A stretch of DNA of 9,639 nucleotides from Bacillota bacterium (GCA_023456995.1 JAEWNU010000245.1:1-9639); one strand, 5' to 3'; counted from the stretch's first letter, positions 1 to 6,141 are shown. Notes: generated from the sequence alone by a model not told the origin. Translations and numbers: made by a program.

Positions 1-54
1 GATTACGATAACGGCAGTAAACACCAGCATTAGTTTTAATTTTATTGATCTCAT
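1..54 (-). CDS. N-terminus of a membrane protein, possibly chemotaxis receptor or sensor kinase (partial)
   Basis: An ATG at 54 on the minus strand is preceded by AGGAGG (62-67) with a 7-nt spacer, an ideal ribosome binding site. Only 18 codons lie in the window. They read MRSIKLKLMLVFTAVIVI: a short basic stretch, then a hydrophobic segment, i.e. a signal anchor or first transmembrane helix. This pattern (Lys/Arg, Ile, Lys, then Leu/Phe-rich) is typical of the first helix of methyl-accepting chemotaxis proteins and membrane histidine kinases, but 18 residues cannot decide the family. The gene runs off the left edge. It has an unusually long, structured leader reaching back to a strong promoter near 355-383. 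Existence of the gene is well supported; its identity is a guess. Confidence 0.6.
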   Translation of the reverse strand, partial: MRSIKLKLMLVFTAVIVI

Positions 55-136
55 AATTTTACCTCCTAAATTTCAAATACGAATTTGCCGAAATCTCAAA
101 TTATCCATGACATTTTGTTTGTCATTAGCAAAACAA

Positions 137-190
137 CTCTTGGTTGAATACTTTTTTGGGTGGTAAGTATTGTGAAATTGACTCCAAGAG
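137..190 (-). promoter_or_regulatory. Nested stem-loop in the leader of the left-edge gene, terminator-like
   Basis: Read on the minus strand, CTCTTGG (190-184) pairs with CCAAGAG (143-137). Inside it AATACTT (171-165) pairs with AAGTATT (153-147). The outer stem is followed immediately by TTGTTTTG (136-129). This is a two-tier hairpin with a weak U-rich tail, about 75 nt upstream of the start codon at 54. Further pairings are possible just downstream: TTGTTT with AAACAA, and the dyad ATGACA-N7-TGTCAT at 107-125. They could compete with the terminator-like form. No known riboswitch consensus was recognised. Confidence 0.35.
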
Positions 191-278
191 CCTCTTATGA
201 TTATTGATAATCCGGAATTCTTAAGCCTAAAATCCTCTTCTACATTTGACGGCTATTGTTTTTCTTACTGCACTAAAC

Positions 279-300
279 CTATATCATAAACTTCCCTCCT
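279..300 (-). other. Orphan ribosome binding site with two-codon minicistron AUG AUA UAG
   Basis: On the minus strand AGGAGG (300-295, preceded by AAAA) sits 7 nt upstream of ATG at 287. The reading frame is ATG ATA TAG and ends at 279. The initiation signal is as good as those of the real genes nearby, yet there is no body to the gene. It lies about 60 nt into the transcript predicted from the promoter at 355-383. It could be a translated leader minicistron, the start of a gene whose body was deleted, or chance. Confidence 0.3.
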
Positions 301-337
301 TTTTCCCATAATTTTACTCAATCCAACATATTTTCTC

Positions 338-352
338 TGTAACTCAGTTACA
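338..352. promoter_or_regulatory. Operator-like palindrome at the predicted transcription start
   Basis: TGTAAC-TCA-GTTACA is a perfect 6-3-6 inverted repeat. It lies directly downstream of the -10 box (355-360) of the minus-strand promoter and covers the expected start point near 348. A dyad in this position is the usual place for a repressor operator. The binding protein is not identifiable from the window. Confidence 0.45.
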
Positions 353-354
353 AT

Positions 355-383
355 ATTATACTATTTAGTTCATAATTTATCAA
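355..383 (-). promoter_or_regulatory. Strong sigma-A-type promoter reading towards the left-edge gene
   Basis: On the minus strand the -35 box TTGATA (383-378), a 17-nt spacer and the -10 box TATAAT (360-355) form a near-consensus promoter. The predicted start near 348 gives a leader of about 295 nt before the ATG at 54. No other ORF lies between, so this is the best promoter candidate for the truncated gene at the left edge. The surrounding stretch 240-480 is very AT-rich, which raises the chance of fortuitous -10 boxes. The exact 17-nt spacing and the dyad at the start site argue that it is real. Confidence 0.55.
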
Positions 384-506
384 TTTGTAATTTTAATAAT
401 AGTTACTTTTTTAATATATTGGAAGCAAAAATTTCAGCTTAACAATATAGTAATCCAGCAATAGAATACTTTTAAAATAAAGCTATCCGATTTTGATTTT
501 TATTGT

Positions 507-633
507 ACGGATAAGACAGTGAACGATGCCGCATTCCTTAATGCTTTAGGGGGTTACAGCTTTAACTGCAGGTAGAGATATAGCTACAGATGTATCATTA
601 TTATTGGGATTTAGTTTAAGTAAAAAAACGTAA
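507..633 (+). pseudogene. Decayed C-terminal coding remnant, frameshifted
   Basis: From 507 the plus strand reads TDKTVNDAAFLNALG and then runs out of frame at a run of five G (549-553), hitting a stop soon after. Removing one G from the run restores a continuous frame that continues ALTAGRDIATDVSLLLGF and ends at TAA 631-633, directly before the terminator hairpin at 638-674. The rejoined peptide of about 40 residues has a natural amino-acid composition, unlike the AT-rich DNA around it. No start codon or upstream body is present. I do not recognise the family. It looks like the 3' end of a lost gene, though chance coding potential over so short a stretch cannot be excluded. Confidence 0.35.
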
Positions 634-674
634 AAAGGCGCAGCCTCCTACCAGAAAACCGGTGGAGGCTGCGC
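622..674 (-). terminator. Rho-independent terminator of the TTT transporter operon
   Basis: GCGCAGCCTCC (638-648) pairs over 11 bp with GGAGGCTGCGC (664-674), and ACC/GGT continues the stem inside. On the minus strand the hairpin is followed by TTTTTACGTTTTTTT. It lies about 50 nt beyond the tctA stop and closes the operon. On the plus strand only TTTG follows, so termination in that direction would be weak. Confidence 0.85.
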
Positions 675-683
675 TTTGTGAAT

Positions 684-724
684 AGGAGGCATTCATTATG
701 ATATTGCGTAAAAACCAATTTTAG
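684..724 (+). other. Orphan ribosome binding site with 8-codon ORF
   Basis: AGGAGG (684-689), an 8-nt spacer and ATG at 698 form a very good initiation site on the plus strand, but the frame MILRKNQF stops at 722-724, just before the 3' end of tctA. It may be the truncated start of an older plus-strand gene at a rearrangement junction, or chance. No function is proposed. Confidence 0.25.
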
Positions 725-726
725 GC

Positions 727-2241
727 TTAGGCGACTTGACGCTTTTTCATTAATTTCATGACAACCGGCGTCAGTGCAAAGAGTACAATGATGGCCACAA
801 TAATAATGGAAATCGGGCGTTGAATAAAATACGCGAACATGCCACCCTTGGTGCTGGCAATCAACAGCGTGCGGCGATAATTGGCCTCAAGAATGTCAGC
901 CAGCACCACGCCCAATACCAGCGGGGCCGGTTCAAAGCCGTAAACCTTCATCAGATAACCAATTAGACCGAACACCAGCATGATAATAACCTCATACATG
1001 CTATTGGTTAGGGCAAAGGTACCAATAACGGCCAACGCCACAATGATGGGAACCAATAATGAGTTAGGCACCAGACAGATCTTAGCCATTTGTTTAGCCA
1101 TAGAAACACCGATAATGCCCATCAGAATGTTTGCAAGCAAGAACCCAAGGAAAATAGAATAGGTAATGGGCGCCTGCTTACCGATAAATAAATCGCTTCC
1201 AGGCTGTAAACCGTGCATCAAAAGAGCGCCATAAAGTATAGCGGTAACCGGACTTCCAGGGATGCCCAACGTAAACAATGGGATCAGTGCACCGCCGCAT
1301 GCTGCATTATTGGCAGCCTCAGAGGCGGTAATGCCTACAATAGAGCCTTTTCCAAACTCGTCCGGATTTCGGGATAACCGTCTGGCTGTGCTGTAGCTGA
1401 TCCACGCAGCAATTGAAGCACCAGCAGCAGGAATAAAGCCGATAAAAGCGCCGATAACAGAGCTATTGAACATGGTGGGTGCCAGCTTTCGGGTATTGCC
1501 CTTTTCCCAGCGCTTACCCTTTAGCCCGGCAGTCGGATCACTGACAATGGTCTCGCCGCGCCCGGTAATCAGGCGGTCAACCAAAATTAGAACCTGAGTT
1601 ATTGAAAACAGCCCTATCAGAATGGGAGTGGAATCCAGACCGTCTTCTAGCCACAGCTGTCCAAAAGTAAATCGCGACACGCCAGTAATCGAATCCATGC
1701 CGACACAGCCGATTAAGAGTCCCATCAATGCTGAAAAGATTCCCTTGGCACGGTTTTCACCGGTAAGGCCTGAAACAACCAGCAAACCAAAACAGGCAAC
1801 CAGAAAGTACTCCATTGTAGAAAACATCTGACTTAGACGACCCAGCGCAGGCGCAAACAAAATAAGGCAAATAGCACCAAAAACACCGCCGACAACAGAT
1901 GCCACTGTAACAACTGTAATCGCTTCCATGCCGCGGTTCTGCTTAGTCATCTCATAGCCATCCGCAGCAGTGGCTGCAGAGGCGGCTGTACCGGGCGTAT
2001 GGCATAGAACCGCGGTGATTGAACCACCATAAACGCCGGTCGTATACATAGAAGTCATCATAATAAGCGCCGCCTGGGCACTCATTGAAAAAGTAATCGG
2101 GATTAATAGTGCGATGCCAACAGAAGGCCCAAGCCCTGGAATAATGCCGATGGCCATGCCCGCAACTACGCCGATGACAAGGGCAATCAGCACCTCCACG
2201 GAGGTAAAGGCACCAAGCGCGCTGGTGAGATTAGCTAACAT
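727..2241 (-). CDS. tctA: Tripartite tricarboxylate transporter, large membrane subunit TctA
   Basis: A 504-residue polytopic membrane protein and the main permease subunit of a TTT (TctABC) solute transporter. These systems use an extracytoplasmic binding protein and an ion gradient rather than ATP to import carboxylates. Family signatures are visible in order: GIIPGLGP at 32-39, YGGSITAVL at 71-79 followed by HTPGT at 81-85 and DGYEM at 94-98, PAAGASIAAWISY at 271-283, EAANNA at 308-313 and LGIPGS at 325-330. About a dozen hydrophobic segments run through the protein, and it ends in a short basic tail. Length is normal for the family. The start at 2241 has AGGAGG (2254-2259) with a rather long 12-nt spacer; this site overlaps the tctB stop, suggesting translational coupling. 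It is the last gene of the operon, followed by the hairpin terminator at 638-674. Substrate unknown. Confidence 0.96.
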   Translation of the reverse strand: MLANLTSALGAFTSVEVLIALVIGVVAGMAIGIIPGLGPSVGIALLIPITFSMSAQAALIMMTSMYTTGVYGGSITAVLCHTPGTAASAATAADGYEMTKQNRGMEAITVVTVASVVGGVFGAICLILFAPALGRLSQMFSTMEYFLVACFGLLVVSGLTGENRAKGIFSALMGLLIGCVGMDSITGVSRFTFGQLWLEDGLDSTPILIGLFSITQVLILVDRLITGRGETIVSDPTAGLKGKRWEKGNTRKLAPTMFNSSVIGAFIGFIPAAGASIAAWISYSTARRLSRNPDEFGKGSIVGITASEAANNAACGGALIPLFTLGIPGSPVTAILYGALLMHGLQPGSDLFIGKQAPITYSIFLGFLLANILMGIIGVSMAKQMAKICLVPNSLLVPIIVALAVIGTFALTNSMYEVIIMLVFGLIGYLMKVYGFEPAPLVLGVVLADILEANYRRTLLIASTKGGMFAYFIQRPISIIIVAIIVLFALTPVVMKLMKKRQVA

Positions 2242-2259
2242 AATAAAGTGATGCCTCCT

Positions 2260-2730
2260 TTACACAATTCTAAAATATTTACCAAAGATGCCAACCTTAT
2301 AGATGGGCAGCTTCAAGATCACGACGAATAGAACAAATGTAATCACTGTGTAAATGACAGTCACCAGCGCAATGGTCTTCCAAGATTTCACTCTCAGATA
2401 CTTTTGTGTTAGCACTAAAAAGATCGGAGTTGTAACCCAATATCCCAGCAATTTAAAACCCCAATAGTACAGGAATATAACGAGCATAAAAATAAACGCG
2501 TTTTTACCATCTTTAAGGGTCATAGAATAGCGAAAGGGTTCTCCGGCCGGTTTACTCTTGCGCAGGCCGTTCAAAATAACGCTTGCCGCGCAAGCCATCA
2601 TCATGATTGAAAGCGCGGTGGGCAGATAGGCTGCCTCACCAGAAATATTGACTGAAATATATAAGACTACTAAGCAGAAGGCGAGCAGGATGCTACCCAC
2701 CCACACATCTCGATGCAACTGTTTGTTCAT
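2260..2730 (-). CDS. tctB: Tripartite tricarboxylate transporter, small membrane subunit TctB
   Basis: A 156-residue protein with four hydrophobic segments (about residues 10-28, 33-53, 78-97 and 115-143), matching the TctB (DUF1468) family in size and topology. The family is poorly conserved in sequence, so the call rests on topology, the motif-like YYWGFKLLGYWVTTPIF stretch in the third hydrophobic region, and its position between tctC and tctA. TctB partners with TctA in the cytoplasmic membrane. The ATG at 2730 is preceded by GAGGAG with an 11-nt spacer. The tctA start follows 18 nt after the tctB stop, so the two membrane subunits should be made together. A hairpin lies upstream, between this gene and tctC. 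Confidence 0.9.
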   Translation of the reverse strand: MNKQLHRDVWVGSILLAFCLVVLYISVNISGEAAYLPTALSIMMMACAASVILNGLRKSKPAGEPFRYSMTLKDGKNAFIFMLVIFLYYWGFKLLGYWVTTPIFLVLTQKYLRVKSWKTIALVTVIYTVITFVLFVVILKLPIYKVGIFGKYFRIV

Positions 2731-2783
2731 AATAAATCTCTCTCCTCAAAAAAAGAGTACGGGATTATATTGGGGGGATCCTT

Positions 2784-2826
2784 AAAAATGTCTGCCCGCC
2801 ATCTTAAATGTGACAGGCAGACATTT
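2784..2826 (-). terminator. Intercistronic hairpin (partial terminator/attenuator) between tctC and tctB
   Basis: On the minus strand AAATGTCTGCC (2826-2816) pairs with GGCAGACATTT (2796-2786), an 11-bp perfect stem with a 19-nt loop, followed by a U-tract (2788-2784). It starts 10 nt after the tctC stop codon. In binding-protein-dependent transporters such an element usually lets the binding protein be made in excess over the membrane subunits, by partial termination or 3'-end protection. No new promoter is evident in the 55 nt between hairpin and tctB, so readthrough is expected. Confidence 0.75.
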
Positions 2827-2835
2827 CTGTGTATC

Positions 2836-3876
2836 TTAGCCCCAGACTTCCTTACGGGTTTCCACCTGGCTCTGAAGCAGTTCGTTGTACGCTTCACCAG
2901 AGGTATTGTCCAGCTGCAGACCCAGCGTTGCCATATCGGTAATATAGGTCTCATCCTGCATGGCCTTCTGCATCGCATCATTCATGAAGGCGACAATTTC
3001 AGGCGAAACACCCTTGGGGAAGAAGTAGCCGCGTGTTGCAACGGCATAGTATTCTTTTTCGGTCGATTCTTTAATAGTAGGAACGTCGGGCATAAAGTCA
3101 GTACGTTCCTGTGCGAAGACGCACAGAACCTTCATCTCACCACTCTGGTAGTAGCTCTGGACGTCGGAAACCGAGGCAAAGAACACATCGGTATCACCAG
3201 CCGTGAACATGCCGCGCGCATCGGAGGAACCGTCAACCGGAATGGTGGTAATTTTGGTGCCAAAAGTCTTGTTAAACCACTCAGCGGTCGTGGAGTCACC
3301 ATCGGTGATACCAGTGGCATTAGAGGCGATCAAAACAGGGTTGTTCTTTGCGTATTCAATAAAGCTTGCCATGTCGGTATAGCGAGTCTCGTTGGAACGA
3401 ATCGCCATAACGTTATAGTCGAGCACCTGATTGGTTATAACCTGAACATCATCTAACGTGTATTGACGGGGATTTTCAGGATCGAGTGCGCCCATGACAT
3501 AGTTGTGATTAATCAGGCCGATCGTGTAACCGTCATCATAATCTCCCGTGATCAGGTCGGTCCAGGCAATCCAACCGCCAGAACCAGTCTGGTTTTCGAC
3601 AACTACGTTAACGCCAAGCTGCTTGGAGAGGGCTGTTGCCATATAGCGCGCGCCAAGGTCGGTGCCGCCGCCTGCGGAGAAGGGACAAACCAAAGTGATT
3701 GTTCCGCTGGGATAACCATTGGGGCCGGCGCCAGAGGTATTGCCTGATGCTTTGCTGGACGACGCATCGCCGGCCGTGCTGGCGGCGGGTGCGTTGCTAG
3801 AGCTGCCACATGCAGCCAGTGACAATGCCAGTACAGCGGCCACGACTGCCGCGGTTAACTTTTTCAACTTTTTCAT
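2836..3876 (-). CDS. tctC: Tripartite tricarboxylate transporter substrate-binding lipoprotein TctC
   Basis: The extracytoplasmic solute receptor of the TTT system (TctC/Bug family). I prefer the ATG at 3876 over the upstream ATG at 3891: it gives the lipoprotein signal MKKLKKLTAA with a hydrophobic core and lipobox LAAC (Cys23), and GGGAG lies 8 nt before it, whereas the ATG at 3891 has no close ribosome binding site. The mature protein begins with a Ser/Ala/Gly-rich linker to about residue 50. The binding domain then starts with ITLVCPFSAGGGTDLGARY, the typical TctC opening; VVENQTGSGG, NATGITDGDS and the C-terminal FFPKGVSPEIVAFM are also family-like. With this start it has 346 residues, normal once the linker is counted. 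It is the first gene of the operon. Ligand not predictable; Bug proteins usually bind carboxylates or their derivatives. Confidence 0.93.
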   Translation of the reverse strand: MKKLKKLTAAVVAAVLALSLAACGSSSNAPAASTAGDASSSKASGNTSGAGPNGYPSGTITLVCPFSAGGGTDLGARYMATALSKQLGVNVVVENQTGSGGWIAWTDLITGDYDDGYTIGLINHNYVMGALDPENPRQYTLDDVQVITNQVLDYNVMAIRSNETRYTDMASFIEYAKNNPVLIASNATGITDGDSTTAEWFNKTFGTKITTIPVDGSSDARGMFTAGDTDVFFASVSDVQSYYQSGEMKVLCVFAQERTDFMPDVPTIKESTEKEYYAVATRGYFFPKGVSPEIVAFMNDAMQKAMQDETYITDMATLGLQLDNTSGEAYNELLQSQVETRKEVWG

Positions 3877-3946
3877 TTTCCGCACTCCCATTATACATAA
3901 TCATAGTAGCCTTTCTGCAGCAAACAGGCCGGAAAGACTTGCGTTC

Positions 3947-3976
3947 ATTATACCGACATTACAAATAGTTTTACAA
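3947..3976 (-). promoter_or_regulatory. Promoter of the tctCBA operon
   Basis: On the minus strand -35 TTGTAA (3976-3971), an 18-nt spacer and a perfect -10 TATAAT (3952-3947) predict a start near 3940, giving a leader of about 64 nt before the ATG at 3876. The -35 is imperfect (4 of 6), which fits a promoter needing an activator. The dyad centred at 4006.5 lies about 66 bp upstream of this start. Confidence 0.65.
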
Positions 3977-3996
3977 ACATTTTTTTGAATGTCACC

Positions 3997-4016
3997 CAAC
4001 AGCTAAAAGGCTGTTG
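3997..4016. promoter_or_regulatory. Operator site I, CAACAG-N8-CTGTTG
   Basis: A perfect inverted repeat with 6-bp arms and an 8-bp centre (CTAAAAGG), preceded by C. It shares CCAACAG and GGCTGTTG with the dyad at 4039-4058. Its centre is about 66 bp upstream of the predicted tctC start. It is likely the binding site of a dimeric regulator; the LysR protein encoded at 5181-6110 is the only regulator gene in the window and thus the first candidate. Confidence 0.7.
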
Positions 4017-4038
4017 ATTTTCATATACTCCGTTTAAC

Positions 4039-4058
4039 CAACAGTATATAGGCTGTTG
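4039..4058. promoter_or_regulatory. Operator site II, CAACAG-N8-CTGTTG
   Basis: A second copy of the same dyad (centre TATATAGG), exactly 42 bp from site I, i.e. four helical turns on the same face of the DNA. Its centre is about 65 bp upstream of the predicted start of the UroD-like gene. A further half-site CTGTTG at 4074-4079 lies 21 bp beyond the right arm and overlaps the -35 box of that gene, where a LysR-type activation site would be expected. Confidence 0.7.
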
Positions 4059-4077
4059 TAATTCATTAAATTTCTGT

Positions 4078-4107
4078 TGGACAGTTGTGCACTTTCCTTT
4101 TTATACT
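4078..4107 (+). promoter_or_regulatory. Promoter of the UroD-like gene
   Basis: -35 TGGACA (4078-4083), an 18-nt spacer and -10 TATACT (4102-4107), each 5 of 6 to consensus, predict a start near 4114 and a leader of about 50 nt. The -35 box shares two bases with the CTGTTG half-site at 4074-4079. This promoter is divergent from tctC and the operator pair lies between them. Confidence 0.6.
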
Positions 4108-4166
4108 ACCCGTGTACGTTATGTAAGTTTAACCCCAAAGTAGTTTAAGTAAAAGGATGAAGCACA

Positions 4167-5162
4167 ATGAACAAGCGCGAACGAATTTATGCGGCAGTAA
4201 ACCTGCAAAAGACCGACCGCCTTCCCTACTCCTTTTGGAGCCATCTGCCCGGAATTGATTTAGACGCCACCAAGCTGGCCGAAGCCACCTATCAATTCTA
4301 TAAAACATATGATTTGGATTTCATTAAAACAATGAACAATGGTATGTACCCCATTGAGGATTTTGGCTGTAAAATCGACTATTCGGAAATTGCGCAGGGC
4401 GGCGTTGCTAAGATTATCTCAACGCCGGTACAATCACCCGAGGACTGGGATAAGCTGTCGGTCTGTTCTGTTAAAGAAGGTAGCCTAGCACGTGAACTGG
4501 ATAGCTTGAAACAGCTACTTGCAAAGGTTAAGTCTGAACATGTGCCGGTTGTTTTTACGTCTTTTTCACCCATTACCATCGCTGACAAGTTATGTGGCAA
4601 AAAGGTTTTAGACCATATACAACAGGGGCATGGCGAAAAAGTAAAGCATGCGCTTGATATTATTGCCGAAACTACCGCTAATGTGGCCAAAGAGGCCATC
4701 ACTCTTGGCGCCGACGGCATTTTCTTTGCCTCTCAAATGAGCTCCTACGACGTGATGGCACCTGAATTGTATCTTGGATACGGCAAGCCTTACGACCTGC
4801 AGGTGCTGGAAGCGGCCAAGGGCGGTTGGATGAATACCATCCACGCACACGGTACCAATGTGATGTTCGAACTTTTAAGTGACTACCCCGTAAATATCTT
4901 TAATTGGCACGCCTGGGAAACACTTCCATCTATTGATGAGGCAAAACAACTGACTGGTAAGTGTCTGATGGGTGGTCTTAACCGCACCGACATCACCAAC
5001 TGCAATCGAAATGCCATCCGAAACCAGATTTATTCGGCCTATCAGCTGACTGGTGGACGCGGACTCATCCTGACGCCTGGCTGTGTCATTCGCTATCCGC
5101 TAAACGATGCAATGCTGGCTTATATCAGCGCAGCCAAGGATTTTGTAGAGAGTCGTATGTAA
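4167..5162 (+). CDS. Uroporphyrinogen decarboxylase (URO-D) superfamily protein, methyltransferase-like (MtaA/HemE family)
   Basis: A 331-residue soluble protein with the URO-D TIM-barrel pattern: the opening NKRERIYAAVN, then TDRLPYSFW at 16-24, ADGIFFASQ at 182-190, MNTIHAHGTN at 222-231, NWHAWETLPS at 246-255 and LTPGCVIRYPLND at 302-314. It resembles the branch that includes corrinoid-dependent methyltransferases (MtaA, MtbA) rather than haem-pathway HemE, because no other haem gene is nearby. In MtaA-type enzymes zinc is held by H-x-C and a late Cys; here the equivalents would be His226, His228 and Cys306 (inference). No corrinoid protein or reductive activator is encoded in the window, so methyl transfer is unproven. 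AAAGGA lies 9-10 nt before the ATG. The gene is divergent from tctCBA and shares its operator region, suggesting it acts on the imported solute. Superfamily certain, reaction unknown. Confidence 0.88.
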   Translation: MNKRERIYAAVNLQKTDRLPYSFWSHLPGIDLDATKLAEATYQFYKTYDLDFIKTMNNGMYPIEDFGCKIDYSEIAQGGVAKIISTPVQSPEDWDKLSVCSVKEGSLARELDSLKQLLAKVKSEHVPVVFTSFSPITIADKLCGKKVLDHIQQGHGEKVKHALDIIAETTANVAKEAITLGADGIFFASQMSSYDVMAPELYLGYGKPYDLQVLEAAKGGWMNTIHAHGTNVMFELLSDYPVNIFNWHAWETLPSIDEAKQLTGKCLMGGLNRTDITNCNRNAIRNQIYSAYQLTGGRGLILTPGCVIRYPLNDAMLAYISAAKDFVESRM

Positions 5163-5180
5163 CTTTAGGTCCACAGCAAT

Positions 5181-6110
5181 CTATTCTGCAAAAATTGACT
5201 TGGTCACCTTAATCAACTCTTTGACGGCGCGGGTGCGGTAGCTGCCCTTTTTGGTACTGATCACAATTTTATTGGCTGCCAGCGTGTCATCGGGCAAAAA
5301 GCAATAAAGATCCCTATCTGCTCTTTTGCTTTTTTTCAGGTCATCCCAGAGAAAGGTTTTAGAACAGATTGAAATGCCCAAACCGGATCGACATAGCGCA
5401 AGCATGGTAAATGTATTGTAGGTTCGCGCCATAACGTTGGGTTCAAAGCCGTACTTTTCGATCAATTTTCTGAATACTTGGTCGGTCCAAGAGCTGCTGT
5501 TGGCTGCCACAAAGGGGCATTGCGCAAACAACGTCAGCGGAACGGTTTTACTTTGCAGCATATTCGCCTGCTGTTCTAGAGTGAATTGAGTCTCAAAAAT
5601 TGCCTTAGGCACAACAATATACTGTTGTTCAAGAAATAGTATATCCGACTCGATCATCTCATCGCTGAATTCAAATCCGATTGCCAAATCAATCTTACCC
5701 GCCAACAACTGCTCTTGAATTTGAGTATTATCCCCCTCATAAACACGGATGCGCACCTGTGGAAACTTCTGGTGGTATTCGGTTAGAAGCGGAGGCAGCA
5801 TTACAAGTCCGCGCGAGGGTGCAATACCCAGCGATATTCTGCCTTGACGGAAATCTTTGATGTCCAACAGCTCTTTTTCCGCTTTGTTCTGCATTTCAAG
5901 AATTTCTTTTGCGTTGCGGTAGAGGCTTTGTCCCGCCTCGGTCAGCGTAATACGGTGGTCGCGCTGAAATAACAAAACGCCATATTCTTCTTCAAGCTTC
6001 TTAATATGGTTACTTAATGATTGCTGCGATATAAACAGTCGCCTTGCCGCGCGCGAAAAGTTTAGTTCTTCCGCCACTACAACAAAATAGCGTAAATTCA
6101 AAAAATTCAT
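5181..6110 (-). CDS. LysR-type transcriptional regulator
   Basis: A 309-residue regulator of standard LysR length. The N-terminal winged helix-turn-helix is clear: FLNLRYFVVVAEELNFSRAA, then the recognition region (SQQSLSNHIKKLEEEYG, about residues 28-44), FQRDHRITLTEAG at 48-60, and a linker helix to about residue 90. The rest is the periplasmic-binding-protein-like effector domain, with GRISLGIAPSRG opening it and IDLAIGFE around residues 135-145. It is convergent with the UroD-like gene, with only 18 nt between stops, and divergent from the desulfidase-like gene. Its start has only weak ribosome-binding potential (GGGA 5 nt, AAAGGA about 15 nt upstream). Likely regulates the genes on both sides: its own divergent promoter region and, by inference, the paired dyads at 3997-4058. 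Effector probably a pathway substrate. Confidence 0.95.
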   Translation of the reverse strand: MNFLNLRYFVVVAEELNFSRAARRLFISQQSLSNHIKKLEEEYGVLLFQRDHRITLTEAGQSLYRNAKEILEMQNKAEKELLDIKDFRQGRISLGIAPSRGLVMLPPLLTEYHQKFPQVRIRVYEGDNTQIQEQLLAGKIDLAIGFEFSDEMIESDILFLEQQYIVVPKAIFETQFTLEQQANMLQSKTVPLTLFAQCPFVAANSSSWTDQVFRKLIEKYGFEPNVMARTYNTFTMLALCRSGLGISICSKTFLWDDLKKSKRADRDLYCFLPDDTLAANKIVISTKKGSYRTRAVKELIKVTKSIFAE

Positions 6111-6141
6111 GTTGTCCCGTTTGGTCCTTTCGCTTTATTTT

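Noticed and set aside
199..212. GATTAT-TG-ATAATC dyad resembling half of a Fur box
   Set aside because: It matches the Fur consensus only loosely, lies far from the promoter, and such dyads are frequent in AT-rich DNA.
61..348. Possible c-di-GMP or other known riboswitch upstream of the left-edge gene
   Set aside because: The conserved c-di-GMP-I core was looked for and not found, and no other known riboswitch consensus was recognised.
2713..3456. Long plus-strand open frame of 247 codons antisense to tctC/tctB
   Set aside because: It lies opposite the clearly recognisable tctC, its start sits in the tctB start region, and the translation shows no family motif. It is a shadow frame of tctC.
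3877..3891. Upstream ATG of tctC giving five extra residues
   Set aside because: No close ribosome binding site precedes it. GGGAG lies between the two ATGs at correct spacing for the second, which also gives a standard lipoprotein signal.
3603..3988. Alanine/proline-rich short frames on both strands over the tctC signal and linker region
   Set aside because: They are shadows caused by the Ser/Ala/Gly-rich linker codons of tctC.
4167..5162. UroD-like gene as haem-pathway hemE
   Set aside because: No other haem gene is nearby, the gene shares control with a solute transporter, and the late HAHG and TPGC motifs point to the methyltransferase-like branch.
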